From Candidatus Doudnabacteria bacterium Gr01-1014_77 (GTDB taxonomy: Bacteria > Patescibacteriota > Doudnabacteria > UBA920 > VMFF01): DNA of 14,392 nucleotides. The position numbers and the translations under genes were made by a program. Shown here piece after piece: positions 1 through 7,113 of the stretch; the first letter of the stretch is position 1, and each line of letters starts with the position of its first letter. The stretch covers positions 1 through 14,392 of the forward strand of contig VMFF01000006.1 of the NCBI GenBank assembly GCA_007375915.1, given 5' to 3'. The notes beneath the pieces are model-generated. The model did not search any database and had not been told where the DNA came from. It worked only from the letters and a program-made list of their open reading frames with translations.

Positions 1-200
1 ACTCTTTTGTAATGTGCTGGAGATACAATAACTTTTGAGGTAACTATACCAACTCCGCTTGCAGGGAATATGTTCATGAAATCAAGAACAAATTCATCAG
101 GAGAATGAGTTACTTGCATTGTGTTTGCATAGACACCCTTTAAGACCTCGTCTGTGATCTTTACTTGGATCTGTTGATCCTGCTTATTCTCATTGTTCAT
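1..200 (-). CDS. DUF3467 family protein (3' part outside window)
   Basis: This is a small cytosolic-type protein of unknown function whose first 66 codons are visible before the window edge. The ATG is at 198-200 and translation begins MNNENKQDQQIQVKITDEV. The segment YANTMQVTHSPDEFVLDFMN, followed by a VIVSPAHYKR-like stretch, matches the pattern I know for DUF3467 (YAN...hs..EFvlDF...sp.haK). Members are usually about 100 residues, so roughly a third is missing. The gene starts 14 nt after the dnaK stop with only a weak AG-rich leader, and is therefore probably co-transcribed as the last visible member of the hrcA-grpE-dnaK operon. That would place it under heat-shock control. No biochemical role is known to me. 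No signal peptide or membrane segment is seen. Confidence 0.75.
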   Translation of the reverse strand, partial: MNNENKQDQQIQVKITDEVLKGVYANTMQVTHSPDEFVLDFMNIFPASGVGIVTSKVIVSPAHYKR

Positions 201-214
201 ATATTTTCTTTTAA

Positions 215-2038
215 TTATTTAACAACCTCAGCATCAACTGGACCTTCTTTGTTTTCACCGGAGGCTTCCGTTCCCGGAGCTTGCTCTGGAGGTGTTTGCT
301 GATACATAGAAGCACCTATCTTTTGAATTGATGCTGAAAGCTCATCTAAAGCTTTTTTGATTGCATCAACATCATCTTTGTCTTTGATGTTTTTAAGAGC
401 ATCTATTTTTTCTTGTGTTTCTTTTCTGTCTGCTTCTGGTGCTTTGTCTCCTGCATCTTTCAAGGTTTTTTCTGAAACAGAAATCAAAGTGTCTGCTTGA
501 TTTCGAATTTCAACTGTTTCTCTTTTTTTCTTGTCTTCTGAAGCATGCTCTTCTGCTTCTTTTTTCATTCTTTCAATATCATCTTTTGAAAGGTTTGAAG
601 AACCTTGAATTGTTATGTGTTGTTCTTTTCCGCTTGCCTTATCTTTTGCTTTTACTGTTAATATTCCATTTGCATCAATATCAAAGGCAACTTCGACTTG
701 TGGCACACCGCGTGGTGCTGGTGGGATTCCATCTAATATGAACTTACCTAAAGTTTTGTTGTCTTTAGCAAATTCACGCTCCCCTTGTAACACGTTTATC
801 TCGACAGATGTTTGATTATCAGCTGCTGTGCTAAACACCTGAGACTTTGATGTTGGAACTGTTGTGTTTCTATCTATTAGTGGTGTTCTAATACCACCCA
901 TTGTTTCAAGACCTAGTGTTAATGGAGTAACATCAAGTAAAAGAATATCTTTTACTTCACCACCTAGAACACCAGCCTGAATAGCAGCACCTTTTGCAAC
1001 TGCTTCCATTGGATCAATACCACGTTCAACTTGTTTACCAACAAAATCTTCAACGAATTTCTGAACTATAGGCATGCGAGTAGGACCACCAACTAATATC
1101 ACTTTATCAATCTGGTGTGGAGTTAGTTTTGCATCTGCAATTGCCTGCTCCATGGGATGTCTTAATTTTTCTATGATTGGTTTAACTAACTCTTCTAATT
1201 TCGCTCTAGTTATTTTCATGGTCAAGTGTCTTGGACCATTTGCATCAGCTGTAATAAAAGGAAGGTTTAGATCTGTTTCCATTGTTGTAGAAAGTTCAAT
1301 CTTTGCTTTTTCAGCTGCTTCTCTAACTCTGTTTAAAGCCATCTTGTCTGCTGAGACATCGATTCCGCTATCTTGTTTGAATGTGGTTATGATATGGTTG
1401 ATTAAAGCAGAGTCCATGTCTTTACCACCTAATTGCGTATCCCCTGATGTTGAAATGACTTCAAATACTCCTTGGCCAAAATCCATGGTTGTAACATCTA
1501 ATGTTCCACCACCAAGGTCAAACACTAAAATCTTTTGTTCTTGTCCTACTTTGTCTAAACCATATGCTAATGCTGCTGCTGTTGGTTCGTTGATTATTCT
1601 AACAACTTCTAAACCAGCAATTTCTCCTGCATTTTTTGTTGCTTGTCTTTGAGCATCATCAAAGTAAGCAGGGACTGTAATAACTGCTTGAGAAATTGCA
1701 CCTCCAGCATAGCTTTCAGCATCCTTTTTAATCTTTTGTAAGATGAAAGCTGAAATCTGTTCTGGGGTGTATTCTTTTCCGTTTAATGAGTACTTAAAGC
1801 TAGTACCCATTTTTCTTTTTGCTTCAAAAACAGTTCCATCAGGATTTGTGACAGCTTGTCTTCTAGCTGGCTCACCAACTAAAAGCTGTCCTTCTTTTGT
1901 AAATGCAACGTATGAAGGAAATGCTTTACCTGCAATACTGTTTCCTTCTGCTGAAGGGATGATTACAGGCTTTCCGCCTTCCATCACTGAAGCTGCAGAG
2001 TTTGATGTTCCTAAGTCTATTCCGATTATTTTTGCCAT
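215..2038 (-). CDS. dnaK: Molecular chaperone DnaK (Hsp70)
   Basis: DnaK is an ATP-driven cytosolic chaperone that binds exposed hydrophobic segments of client proteins and works with GrpE as nucleotide exchanger. The 607-residue product is a little shorter than the usual 630-640. The ATPase domain has the phosphate-1 loop DLGTSN near residues 8-13 (commonly DLGTTN), phosphate-2 DLGGGTLDV near 174-182, and the adenosine motif LVGGPTRMP near 313-321. The interdomain linker LLLDVTPL lies near 365-372. It is followed by the beta-sandwich substrate domain and a helical lid ending in an acidic tail, GPVDAEVVK. The ATG at 2036-2038 has an AAGGA-type ribosome binding site just upstream, and grpE ends 25 nt before it. 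It is the third gene of the CIRCE-controlled operon. A dnaJ gene, often next in line, is absent here, and a DUF3467 gene follows instead. Confidence 0.98.
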   Translation of the reverse strand: MAKIIGIDLGTSNSAASVMEGGKPVIIPSAEGNSIAGKAFPSYVAFTKEGQLLVGEPARRQAVTNPDGTVFEAKRKMGTSFKYSLNGKEYTPEQISAFILQKIKKDAESYAGGAISQAVITVPAYFDDAQRQATKNAGEIAGLEVVRIINEPTAAALAYGLDKVGQEQKILVFDLGGGTLDVTTMDFGQGVFEVISTSGDTQLGGKDMDSALINHIITTFKQDSGIDVSADKMALNRVREAAEKAKIELSTTMETDLNLPFITADANGPRHLTMKITRAKLEELVKPIIEKLRHPMEQAIADAKLTPHQIDKVILVGGPTRMPIVQKFVEDFVGKQVERGIDPMEAVAKGAAIQAGVLGGEVKDILLLDVTPLTLGLETMGGIRTPLIDRNTTVPTSKSQVFSTAADNQTSVEINVLQGEREFAKDNKTLGKFILDGIPPAPRGVPQVEVAFDIDANGILTVKAKDKASGKEQHITIQGSSNLSKDDIERMKKEAEEHASEDKKKRETVEIRNQADTLISVSEKTLKDAGDKAPEADRKETQEKIDALKNIKDKDDVDAIKKALDELSASIQKIGASMYQQTPPEQAPGTEASGENKEGPVDAEVVK

Positions 2039-2063
2039 ATGTTCCTTTCTTAATGTTATTTGC

Positions 2064-2579
2064 TTAAATGTTCTTTTTTGATATTGATACTTGCGCTGGT
2101 CTTAGAAGTTTCCCTTGGAGTGTGTATCCGGTCTGATATTGCTCTACCACCAAACCATCCTCTTCTCCATTAACCTCTTTTATTGCTTCATGCAGATGCG
2201 GATCAAACTTTTTTCCAACTGCGTCTATCTTTGATATTCCCATTGCAACTATTGCTGCGTCTATTTGTTTAACTATTGCATCTAAACCGTTTTTGAAGTT
2301 CTTGTATTTCTCATCCTCAATCTCTGGTGCGTGTAGTATTGCCATTTCTAGTGAATCCAAAACCGGGAGTATCTGCACAAAACCTGCTTGTTTTCCGAAC
2401 TGAACTAGTTCTGTTCCTTCTGCTTCTTTTTTCTTTCGATAGTTTTCTAGATCAGCCTGTGTTCTTTTCCATCCAGAGAGGTTTTCCTCAGCTTGTTTGA
2501 GTGCTTCTGAAAGCTCTGCTTGCAGCTGCTCAATTGTTATATCTCCACTACTGGTTTCTGATATTTGTTGTTCGTCCAT
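2064..2579 (-). CDS. grpE: Nucleotide exchange factor GrpE
   Basis: GrpE is the dimeric cofactor that releases ADP from DnaK and so resets the chaperone cycle. The product has 171 residues, slightly under the common 180-200. The first 60 residues are charged and helical and include the motif GWKRTQADLENYRKK typical of the long GrpE helix. The C-terminal half carries the conserved beta-domain pattern FDPHLHEAI...DGLVVEQYQTGYTLQGKLLRPAQVSIS. The ATG at 2577-2579 is preceded by a good CAGGAG ribosome binding site inside the end of hrcA, and only 2 nt separate the hrcA stop from this start, so the two are probably translationally coupled. It sits between hrcA and dnaK, the classic heat-shock order. 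Confidence 0.97.
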   Translation of the reverse strand: MDEQQISETSSGDITIEQLQAELSEALKQAEENLSGWKRTQADLENYRKKKEAEGTELVQFGKQAGFVQILPVLDSLEMAILHAPEIEDEKYKNFKNGLDAIVKQIDAAIVAMGISKIDAVGKKFDPHLHEAIKEVNGEEDGLVVEQYQTGYTLQGKLLRPAQVSISKKNI

Positions 2580-2581
2580 AT

Positions 2582-3313
2582 TTATTCTCCTGTGCTTAAG
2601 TATTTTGCAAAATATTCTACTAAACTAATGTTTTTATCGTATCTCATTGATTTCGGGCCAACTATACCAATTAATCCGCGCTCTCCTGTTGGTAGTTCAA
2701 CCTTTGAAACAATTAATGAGTAGTTCTTTATTGGTGCTAAATGATGTTCTTTGCCTATTAGCGCTGCTGGTTGTTCTTTAAAGAAATCGCTTAACATCTG
2801 ATCAGCATATTCATCGATGTCTTCAAAAAACTGAACTACTTCTACTACGTCTCTTTTATCAAATCTCGGATGCTGCAAGATGTTTGAAAGACCGCTAGCT
2901 GAGTTTTCTTCTGGTAAAAGTGCAAATGCTGCTTGATCTGTTTTTTCAGCAAGCAACCTTGCAATGTTCTTCCCTATTTCCTGAGTTTGCTGTTGTAGTC
3001 TACCTAGCTGCTCTCTTAAAGCGTGTTGTTCTTTTAATGAAAGCTCAAAGCGCTTCATCAGCTCTTTAACAAAGTAGCGATACCCAAGATCAGTTGGCAC
3101 TCTTCCTGATGATGTATGTGGCTGTCCAATATATCCGTTTCTTTCTAAAGCCATCATTTCATTACGAATGGTTGCTGAGGATATATCTAGCTTGTATTTG
3201 ACGCTTATATCCTCTGAACTAACTGGTTCTGGGGTATTTGAATACTCCCTGACAATAGCGGCTAATATCTTAGCTTGTCTGGGAGTAATGTTTTGGGGCT
3301 TTTTTTCATTCAT
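2582..3313 (-). CDS. hrcA: Heat-inducible transcription repressor HrcA (short form)
   Basis: HrcA represses heat-shock operons by binding CIRCE inverted repeats and is inactivated when GroEL is occupied by unfolded protein. The product has 243 residues against about 340 for typical HrcA. The N-terminal winged helix is clear (residues 10-80), with KYKLDISSATIRNEMMAL and the wing GYIGQPHTSSGRVPTDLGYR. The C-terminal signature GLIGIVGPKSMRYDKNISLVEYFAKYL is also present, so the gene is not simply cut off. The shortage is in the middle, where the regular protein has a longer sensing and dimerising region. Residues 85-125 look like a coiled coil. The ATG at 3311-3313 follows an AGAGGAG ribosome binding site. 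As first gene behind two CIRCE elements it should repress its own operon. Short HrcA forms fit CPR bacteria, which is family knowledge and not proof. Confidence 0.93.
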   Translation of the reverse strand: MNEKKPQNITPRQAKILAAIVREYSNTPEPVSSEDISVKYKLDISSATIRNEMMALERNGYIGQPHTSSGRVPTDLGYRYFVKELMKRFELSLKEQHALREQLGRLQQQTQEIGKNIARLLAEKTDQAAFALLPEENSASGLSNILQHPRFDKRDVVEVVQFFEDIDEYADQMLSDFFKEQPAALIGKEHHLAPIKNYSLIVSKVELPTGERGLIGIVGPKSMRYDKNISLVEYFAKYLSTGE

Positions 3314-3340
3314 TTAGCACTCTCCTCTGATGTTTGCTAA
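3314..3340 (-). promoter_or_regulatory. CIRCE operator, promoter-proximal copy
   Basis: The plus strand reads TTAGCACTC, 9 nt, GTTTGCTAA. The consensus CIRCE is TTAGCACTC-N9-GAGTGCTAA, so one arm is perfect and the other matches 7 of 9, with the exact consensus spacing. One arm directly abuts the hrcA ATG, and the ribosome binding site lies partly in the 9-nt spacer, so the transcript would also carry the inverted repeat across its own translation start. Expected ligand: HrcA. Confidence 0.92.
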
Positions 3341-3344
3341 AGAT

Positions 3345-3374
3345 ATTTTAATATTTAGCAGTCTATGATGTCAA
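3345..3374 (-). promoter_or_regulatory. Sigma-70-type promoter of hrcA-grpE-dnaK operon
   Basis: On the minus strand a consensus -35 TTGACA (3369-3374) is followed after 18 nt by TAAAAT (3345-3350, 5 of 6 matches to TATAAT). The predicted start of transcription falls around 3335-3340, at the edge of the proximal CIRCE, giving a 5' leader of about 25 nt. The placement between and within two CIRCE elements supports it as the regulated promoter. Confidence 0.8.
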
Positions 3375-3381
3375 GTGCTAA
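3355..3381 (-). promoter_or_regulatory. CIRCE operator, promoter-distal copy
   Basis: The plus strand reads TTAGCAGTC, 9 nt, AAGTGCTAA: 8 of 9 matches in each arm of the CIRCE consensus with exact spacing. Its centre is 41 bp from the centre of the other copy. The -35 box TTGACA of the operon lies inside this element, so HrcA bound here should block RNA polymerase directly. One end touches the T-run of the uvrA terminator. Confidence 0.88.
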
Positions 3382-3404
3382 AAACCCCGCTTTCGCGGGA
3401 TTTT
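3380..3404 (-). terminator. Intrinsic terminator of uvrA
   Basis: A 5-bp GC stem, CCCGC/GCGGG, closed by a GAAA tetraloop (3386-3399) is followed on the minus strand by five T residues and preceded by an A-rich run. It starts about 10 nt after the uvrA stop. Because T/A runs flank both sides it could work in either direction. Its T-run is shared with the end of the distal CIRCE element, so uvrA termination and heat-shock operon control are packed edge to edge. Confidence 0.85.
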
Positions 3405-3408
3405 ATTT

Positions 3409-6234
3409 TTAAAGCATCTTTTTTAAATATTGTCCTGTGTAGCTTCGCTTTATCTTAGAAACATCTTCAGGAGTTCCTGCTGCTATTAACTCCCCTCCCT
3501 TGTCCCCGCCTTCAGGACCAAGGTCAATAACCCAATCAGCGCTTTTAATAACATCAAGGTTGTGTTCTATGACAACAACAGTATTTCCTTTTTCAACAAG
3601 TTTGTTTAAAACAGAAAGAAGTCTCTTAACATCAGCAAAGTGTAACCCTGTTGTTGGTTCATCTAAGATGTAGAGTGTTCTGCCGGTTGATGCACGAGAT
3701 AGTTCTGATGACAACTTTATACGTTGTGCTTCTCCACCTGAAAGAGTTGTTGCTTGCTGACCAAGATGCATGTAACCAAGACCAACTTCTGAAAGAGTTT
3801 CTAATTTCTTGTAAATTAATGGGATGTGTTTGAAAAAAACTTTTGCTTCATCAACTGTCATCTCTAAAACATCAGAGATGTTTTTTTCTTTGTAATGTAT
3901 TTCTAAAGCTTCTCTGTTGTATCTCTTTCCTTTACATTCTTCACAAGCAACGTAAACATCAGCTAAGAAATGCATTTCAATCTTAATGACTCCGTCACCA
4001 CCACAAACCTCACATCTACCGCCTTTTACATTGAAAGAGAACCTACCTGCTTTGTAACCTCTCATCTTTGCTTCTGGTGTTGCTGCAAAAAGATCTCTGA
4101 TGTAGGTGAAGACACCTGTATATGTTGCAGGGTTTGATCTTGGTGTTCTCCCTATTGGTGATTGATCAATGTTGATGATCTTGTCTATGTGTTCAACGCC
4201 TTGGAGCTTTTTGTGTTTACCAACTGCTTCTTTTGAGTTGTAGAAATAGTTTGAAAGCGCTTTTGCAAGAATTTCATTAAGCAAGGTTGATTTACCAGAA
4301 CCTGAAACACCAGTCAAAACAACAAACTTACCAAGAGGAAGATCAACGTTGATATTCTTTAAGTTGTGTTCTTCAGCACCGATGATGCTTAGTTTTTTAC
4401 CGTTTCCAGGATGTCTTCTTTTTGGTACTTCTATGTTTTCTACACCAGAAAGATATTGCCCTGTTATTGAATTCTTGTTCTTCTTTATTTGTGCTGGTGT
4501 GCCTTCTGCAATGACTTCTCCACCATGCTTTCCTGCTCCTGGTCCAATATCAACCACCCAATCAGATGATTCTATTGTGTCCTGATCGTGTTCAACAACA
4601 ATAACTGTGTTCCCTAAGTCTCTTAATCCTTTTAAGGTTTTAAGTAGACGGTCGTTGTCCCTTTGGTGTAAACCAATTGATGGTTCATCTAAGATATACA
4701 AAACTCCTGTTAAACCAGAACCAATCTGTGTTGCTAAGCGAATACGTTGTGCTTCTCCACCAGAAAGAGTGTCTGCACTACGATCAAGGGTTAAATAGTT
4801 TAAACCAACATCTTTTAGGAAAGAAAGTCTTGCACTTATTTCTTTTAATATCTGGTATGCAATCTTTTTATCTTTTTCTGAAAGCTTTTTGTTTAAGTCT
4901 CTAAAGAAAAGGTCAGCGTCATCAATGCTCATTTTTGAAACATCAACAATCCCTTTATCTACAACTGTTACAGCAAGAGCTTCTGGTTTTAATCTCTTTC
5001 CAAGACAAACAGGACATTCAGTAATACGCATGTAGTTTTCAATCTCTCTGCGCATATAGTCAGAATCTGTTTCTCTGTATCTACGTTCAAGGTTTGGAAT
5101 CACTCCTTCAAATGTTGTGTTGTAATCATATTCAAAATCATCCTCACCATGTTCTACTGAAATCTTTTTCTCTCCTGTACCATGCAGAATTATATCAACC
5201 GCTGACTTAGGAAGTTTTGAGATTGGAACATCCATTGAAAAACCAAATTCATCAGCAACAGCCTGAAGAATTCTTGTATACCATGAGATACGAGATGTTG
5301 TTTTGCTCCAAGGACGGATTGCTCCTTCTGCAAGAGTAAGTTTTGGATTTGGTATGACTAACTCTGGAACAATTTCTAATTTTGTTCCTAAACCAGTACA
5401 TTCGGGACAAGCACCGTGTGGTGAATTGAAAGAAAAGTTTCTTGGTGCCAACTCTGGCATGCTCATGTGTCCTTCTGGACATGCAAATTTCTGAGAAAGT
5501 AATATTTCTTTGCTAGGATTATCTGCTAACTGTACTATCGCTATTTCATCCCCTAATTCTAAAGCTGTTTCTAAAGAATCAGCAAGCCTCCCCCGCTCTT
5601 CTTTGTCTATGGTTATACGGTCAATTACAACTTCTATGGAATGCTTTTTCTTTTTATCTAAGTTTAATCTTAACGCCTCGTCTAAATCCATAACTACACC
5701 ATCAACTCTAACTCTGGCATATCCTGCTTTTTTTGCTTCTTCTAGAACATGTTTATGCTCCCCTTTTTGATCTTTAATGAAAGGGGCCATGAGGATTATC
5801 TTTGAGCCATGAGGGAGGTTTGAAAGTTGATCAATCATTTGACTAACTGTTTGTCCGGAGATTTTTTTTCCACAAACAGGACAATGAGGTACACCTACTC
5901 TTGCATAGAGTAAACGTAAATAGTCGTATATTTCAGTAACAGTTCCAACTGTTGAACGAGGGTTGTGTGATGCACTTTTCTGATCTATTGAAATTGCCGG
6001 AGAAAGACCTTCAATGCTTTCAACATCTGGTTTATCCATTAAACCCAAAAACTGTCTTGCATACGCTGAAAGTGATTCTACGTATCTTCTTTGTCCTTCT
6101 GCATAGATAGTATCAAACGCTAAAGAAGACTTCCCTGAGCCGGAAAGTCCTGTCATTACGATAAGCTTATTACTTGGTAAGTCCAAGTTAATATTCTTTA
6201 AATTATGCTGTTTTGCGCCTCGTATCTTGATCAT
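3409..6234 (-). CDS. uvrA: Excinuclease ABC subunit UvrA
   Basis: UvrA is the damage-scanning ATPase of nucleotide excision repair, loading UvrB onto lesions before UvrC cuts. From the ATG at 6234 the product has 941 residues, the normal size. It has two ABC ATPase modules: Walker A GLSGSGKSS at residues 29-37 and GVSGSGKST near 640, with signatures LSGGEAQRIRLA near 488 and LSGGEAQRIKLS near 829. Zinc-binding cysteines appear as CPVCGKK near 115, CPEGH with CPECTGLG near 252-280, and CEVCGGDG with CEECKGKR near 739-768. The frame extends to a TTG at 6252, but MIKIRGAKQHNLKNINLD fits the usual family N terminus, so I chose ATG. Neither start has a well-spaced ribosome binding site (AAAAGG ends 1 nt before the ATG). 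It lies divergent from uvrC, across a GC-rich islet. Confidence 0.97.
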   Translation of the reverse strand: MIKIRGAKQHNLKNINLDLPSNKLIVMTGLSGSGKSSLAFDTIYAEGQRRYVESLSAYARQFLGLMDKPDVESIEGLSPAISIDQKSASHNPRSTVGTVTEIYDYLRLLYARVGVPHCPVCGKKISGQTVSQMIDQLSNLPHGSKIILMAPFIKDQKGEHKHVLEEAKKAGYARVRVDGVVMDLDEALRLNLDKKKKHSIEVVIDRITIDKEERGRLADSLETALELGDEIAIVQLADNPSKEILLSQKFACPEGHMSMPELAPRNFSFNSPHGACPECTGLGTKLEIVPELVIPNPKLTLAEGAIRPWSKTTSRISWYTRILQAVADEFGFSMDVPISKLPKSAVDIILHGTGEKKISVEHGEDDFEYDYNTTFEGVIPNLERRYRETDSDYMRREIENYMRITECPVCLGKRLKPEALAVTVVDKGIVDVSKMSIDDADLFFRDLNKKLSEKDKKIAYQILKEISARLSFLKDVGLNYLTLDRSADTLSGGEAQRIRLATQIGSGLTGVLYILDEPSIGLHQRDNDRLLKTLKGLRDLGNTVIVVEHDQDTIESSDWVVDIGPGAGKHGGEVIAEGTPAQIKKNKNSITGQYLSGVENIEVPKRRHPGNGKKLSIIGAEEHNLKNINVDLPLGKFVVLTGVSGSGKSTLLNEILAKALSNYFYNSKEAVGKHKKLQGVEHIDKIINIDQSPIGRTPRSNPATYTGVFTYIRDLFAATPEAKMRGYKAGRFSFNVKGGRCEVCGGDGVIKIEMHFLADVYVACEECKGKRYNREALEIHYKEKNISDVLEMTVDEAKVFFKHIPLIYKKLETLSEVGLGYMHLGQQATTLSGGEAQRIKLSSELSRASTGRTLYILDEPTTGLHFADVKRLLSVLNKLVEKGNTVVVIEHNLDVIKSADWVIDLGPEGGDKGGELIAAGTPEDVSKIKRSYTGQYLKKML

Positions 6235-6262
6235 ACCTTTTATTACAAACAAAGTAAGAAAA

Positions 6263-6292
6263 AGTATACACCCGATGTCAACACTAGGTCAA
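6263..6292 (-). promoter_or_regulatory. Predicted uvrA promoter
   Basis: On the minus strand TTGACC (6287-6292) is followed after 18 nt by TATACT (6263-6268). The same two hexamers with the same 18-nt spacing occur before secG. Transcription would start near 6256, leaving a leader of about 22 nt before the ATG. An alternative TTGACA lies at 6275-6280 but is only 6 nt from the -10 and cannot pair with it. The -35 sits right at the border of the GC-rich islet. Confidence 0.65.
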
Positions 6293-6306
6293 GGAGTCAG
6301 GAGAAA

Positions 6307-6353
6307 TGAACCAGCCGCGTTCGGGGTTAACCGAGACGCGGCTGTGTGGTTCA
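6307..6353 (-). terminator. Long GC-rich hairpin ending the islet transcript
   Basis: The outer arms TGAACC (6307-6312) and GGTTCA (6348-6353) enclose an inner stem AGCCGCGT (6313-6320) / ACGCGGCT (6336-6343), which continues as TCGG/CCGA past a one-base mismatch or bulge. It starts 6 nt after the stop of the small gene at 6360-6551 and is followed on the minus strand by ATTTCTCC, a weak T-run. It most likely terminates the islet transcript or protects its 3' end before the uvrA promoter. The hairpin is clear, the function is inferred. Confidence 0.6.
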
Positions 6354-6359
6354 GGAAGC

Positions 6360-6551
6360 TCAGCGCTTGATGTGCAATAGCGACGATGGACAGTCGCTCG
6401 CGTTCTTGCGAGCGTGTCTGGCGAGCTGATTCGCCACTTGCATCGCCTGTGCCTCGGGGCTTGTCCGGCGGCGACGAGCTTCTTGCTTGCTCTTCTTGTT
6501 GCGAGCGGAGTTGTCGAATCCCCGATCCCAATACGCTCTGAAACGTCCCAT
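6360..6551 (-). CDS. Small basic hypothetical protein in GC-rich islet
   Basis: I do not recognise this 63-residue protein. It begins MGRFRAYWDRGFDNSARNKK, then has a strongly basic stretch EARRRRT near residues 24-30 and a helical part with MQVANQLARHARKN. The high Arg/Lys content suggests binding to nucleic acid or ribosome, but that is inference. The ATG at 6549-6551 has a clear CAGGAG ribosome binding site with good spacing, which is why I start here although the frame stays open upstream to 6737. It lies 64 nt after the other islet gene, same strand, probably in one transcript, and is followed at once by a long hairpin. It ends with TGA, unlike the recognised genes with a visible stop, which use TAA or TAG. 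No membrane segment or signal peptide is visible. Confidence 0.55.
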   Translation of the reverse strand: MGRFRAYWDRGFDNSARNKKSKQEARRRRTSPEAQAMQVANQLARHARKNASDCPSSLLHIKR

Positions 6552-6615
6552 CGGTTCTCCTGTGGGTGGAAACTGCTTGCAACGTAATTGAAAAACTTCC
6601 TGTTTTTTCCTCCTA

Positions 6616-7113
6616 TTAAAGATGTTCTGATATCTCGTGCATCCTCGTCTGAATTCCGACCAACCTCGGCCGGAGTACATGCACGGTTGCGTCGTGCTGT
6701 CTCGCTTGATGAACAAACTCCTTGACCGAGTGCTCACACTCCCTGGTCAAGACCTTCATGCGAGAACCGTTAGCATGACTGCGCGCGTCCCGCCGAAACC
6801 CGAAAAACTGTCTCAGTAAAACGTGAGCGCGGTGTTTCAGAAAGTTCAGCTGGTCAGCTTCGAGCTGCCGCTTCAATCCGTAGAGTTGAGCGACTCCCCA
6901 CTGATAGCGAACGATCCGATCCTGCTCGGAAAATGAGGAATGAATCTTCCCCACTTCCATGGTAATGAACTCCATCTGTTCAGAGTAGTACGGAAGAAGT
7001 TTAAAACCATCCAGTTGTCCGGCGCTGTTGATCTCCACCTCAAGGTCCTCGAGAAGTTTTGTGTATCTCTCGACAACCAAGATTAGAGTCTCAGCCCCGT
7101 TGCTGTGCATCAT
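6616..7113 (-). CDS. Hypothetical helical protein in GC-rich islet
   Basis: I do not recognise this 165-residue protein. It starts MMHSNGAETLILVVERYTK from an ATG at 7111-7113 preceded by a strong AGGAGG site with 6-nt spacing (a second ATG follows directly). It looks largely alpha-helical and charged, with heptad-like stretches such as VERYTKLLEDLEVEI and LYGLKRQLEADQLNFLKHRA. There is no signal peptide, transmembrane segment or obvious catalytic motif, and only one cysteine. The C-terminal half is rich in His, Arg and Gln. GC content is far above the neighbours: I count 34 of 60 in the block 6661-6720 against 17 of 60 at 7441-7500 in uvrC. It lies upstream of the small basic gene and probably shares its transcript. 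The length of open frame and the ribosome site argue for a real gene, but homologs are needed. Confidence 0.6.
   Translation of the reverse strand: MMHSNGAETLILVVERYTKLLEDLEVEINSAGQLDGFKLLPYYSEQMEFITMEVGKIHSSFSEQDRIVRYQWGVAQLYGLKRQLEADQLNFLKHRAHVLLRQFFGFRRDARSHANGSRMKVLTRECEHSVKEFVHQARQHDATVHVLRPRLVGIQTRMHEISEHL
6721..6751. repeat. Inverted repeat inside islet gene
   Basis: CTTGACC (6721-6727) and GGTCAAG (6745-6751) are perfect complements, and the inner GAGTG (6728-6732) and CACTC (6737-6741) also pair around a CTCA loop. Together this is a 12-bp stem with a 3-nt bulge (6742-6744) inside the 165-codon gene. It could form in RNA from either strand. Function unknown. Confidence 0.6.

Noticed and set aside
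1074..1652. Open frame of 192 codons on the plus strand within dnaK
   Set aside because: It lies wholly antisense to the dnaK ATPase domain, shows no family features and no ribosome site; long antisense frames are common opposite dnaK.
6306..6383. Plus-strand 25-codon frame behind AGGAG at 6299-6303
   Set aside because: The spacing to ATG is only 2 nt and the frame consists mainly of the hairpin arms, so it is better explained by the inverted repeat.
6289..6582. Alternative minus-strand frame of 97 codons in the islet
   Set aside because: It overlaps the small basic gene in another frame, lacks a comparable ribosome site and runs through the terminal hairpin.
6637..6819. Plus-strand frame of 60 codons inside the islet
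   Set aside because: It is antisense to the 165-codon gene, which has the AGGAGG site and the longer frame.
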